64,000 nt of DNA from positions 1 to 64,000 of the forward strand of contig NZ_ADKM02000122.1 in NCBI RefSeq assembly GCF_000178155.2, given 5' to 3'. This stretch comes from Hominimerdicola alba 8 (lineage in GTDB: Bacteria > Bacillota > Clostridia > Oscillospirales > Ruminococcaceae). Under the pieces are notes generated by a model, which did not search any database, was not told the origin of the DNA, and saw only the letters and a program-made list of their open reading frames with translations. Numbering within the stretch: the stretch's first letter is position 1; every line of letters begins with the position of its first letter. The position numbers and the translations under genes are program-made. Positions 63,596-64,000 of this stretch are shown piece by piece.

Positions 63596-64000
63596 TTATT
63601 CAATGGAAGCGGTATCGCTTGCCTTGATGGTTTTCGTATAAAGTGCGGTCAGAAACGTGCCAATTACTGTCACACCGATCAGAATGGCAGGACAAACGGC
63701 AAATATCTCCACTGCATCAAAAGCTATTCCTGTTGAAGAAACGCTTCCGATCTGAGCAAAAACAAATGTGAGAAGAGCCTTACTCATCGGAAGTACGATC
63801 ACAGATGCGAGAATGACCGCAATGACCGCAGTCATAACAAACCGCAGAGTATGCTGTCCGATCACAGAGCCATTCTGAAAGCCCACCGCCTTCATCAGTG
63901 CGATTTCGCTCTTTTCCTTTGAGATGAAGCTGCGCTCCATGAGTATCACGATCAGCGCCGTTACGATCACAGTCATGAGCATCATCATCTGCTTGACGCT
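63596..64000 (-). CDS. FtsX-like ABC permease, C-terminal part (continues beyond the window)
   Basis: The last 134 or so codons of a permease: three membrane spans (MLMTVIVTALIVILME, TAVIAVILASVIVLPMSKAL, and IFAVCPAILIGVTVIGTFL) and the cytoplasmic link SEIALMKAVGFQNGSVIGQH typical of FtsX/MacB-type permeases. The stop is 13 bases before the ATPase start, so the two genes are coupled. Confidence 0.9.
   Translation of the reverse strand, partial: SVKQMMMLMTVIVTALIVILMERSFISKEKSEIALMKAVGFQNGSVIGQHTLRFVMTAVIAVILASVIVLPMSKALLTFVFAQIGSVSSTGIAFDAVEIFAVCPAILIGVTVIGTFLTALYTKTIKASDTASIE

Overview
The window looks like a piece of a Ruminococcus-type (Clostridia, Oscillospiraceae) chromosome, with a Ruminococcus albus-like species as my best guess. 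This is inferred from type I dockerin modules on two secreted proteins, a GH5 cellulase-family enzyme, a cohesin-like surface lipoprotein, an LL-diaminopimelate aminotransferase, a split glutamate synthase, the sporulation genes spoIIP and spoIIID, and near-consensus sigma-A promoters with 17-base spacers. No rRNA, tRNA or CRISPR array was recognised.

Bases 1-41,000 read as stable chromosome. A five-gene split glutamate synthase operon (minus strand) is driven by two tandem copies of a promoter plus structured leader. It diverges from a pyrG-purF-dapL operon that has a terminator-type attenuator. Next come pyrE, a VanY-like peptidase, spoIIP, an AraC-GGDEF protein, a Nudix hydrolase, a cohesin-like lipoprotein, a polysaccharide deacetylase, a chemotaxis receptor, phosphofructokinase and peptidase T. 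An NrtR-like Nudix regulator lies upstream of a NADAR-NAD synthetase fusion. An SOS-type Y-family polymerase and YolD pair follows, then a GGDEF-EAL protein, trpF, an acidic HTH/coiled-coil protein, comF, a dockerin-bearing carbohydrate-binding protein, spoIIID, a PBP-GGDEF protein, a nitroreductase, a thioesterase and GH5. This half also carries two families of short palindromic repeats, one with clear 9-bp target duplications, a gene cassette bounded by 40-bp inverted repeats, and candidate small RNAs.

From about 41,150 the character changes. The short repeats disappear and a decayed, mosaic mobile-element region begins. It holds broken replication-type genes, cargo genes with SUKH-like, GrpB, P-loop kinase and DUF3592-like products, three truncated copies of an SRAP (YedK/HMCES) gene, a second DinB-YolD pair, and ParB, ParA and Ssb. 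It continues with a zinc-finger/RHH regulator, serine recombinases (one intact), and a truncated relaxase abutting a 5'-truncated dockerin gene. Many joins are abrupt: gene fragments are fused head-to-tail or tail-to-tail.

The right end (57,600-64,000) carries remnants of one two-component system and most of a second: response regulator, histidine kinase with an in-frame stop, ABC ATPase and FtsX-type permease running off the edge. A CPBP-type membrane protease lies beside it. This resembles an antimicrobial-peptide sensing and resistance module.
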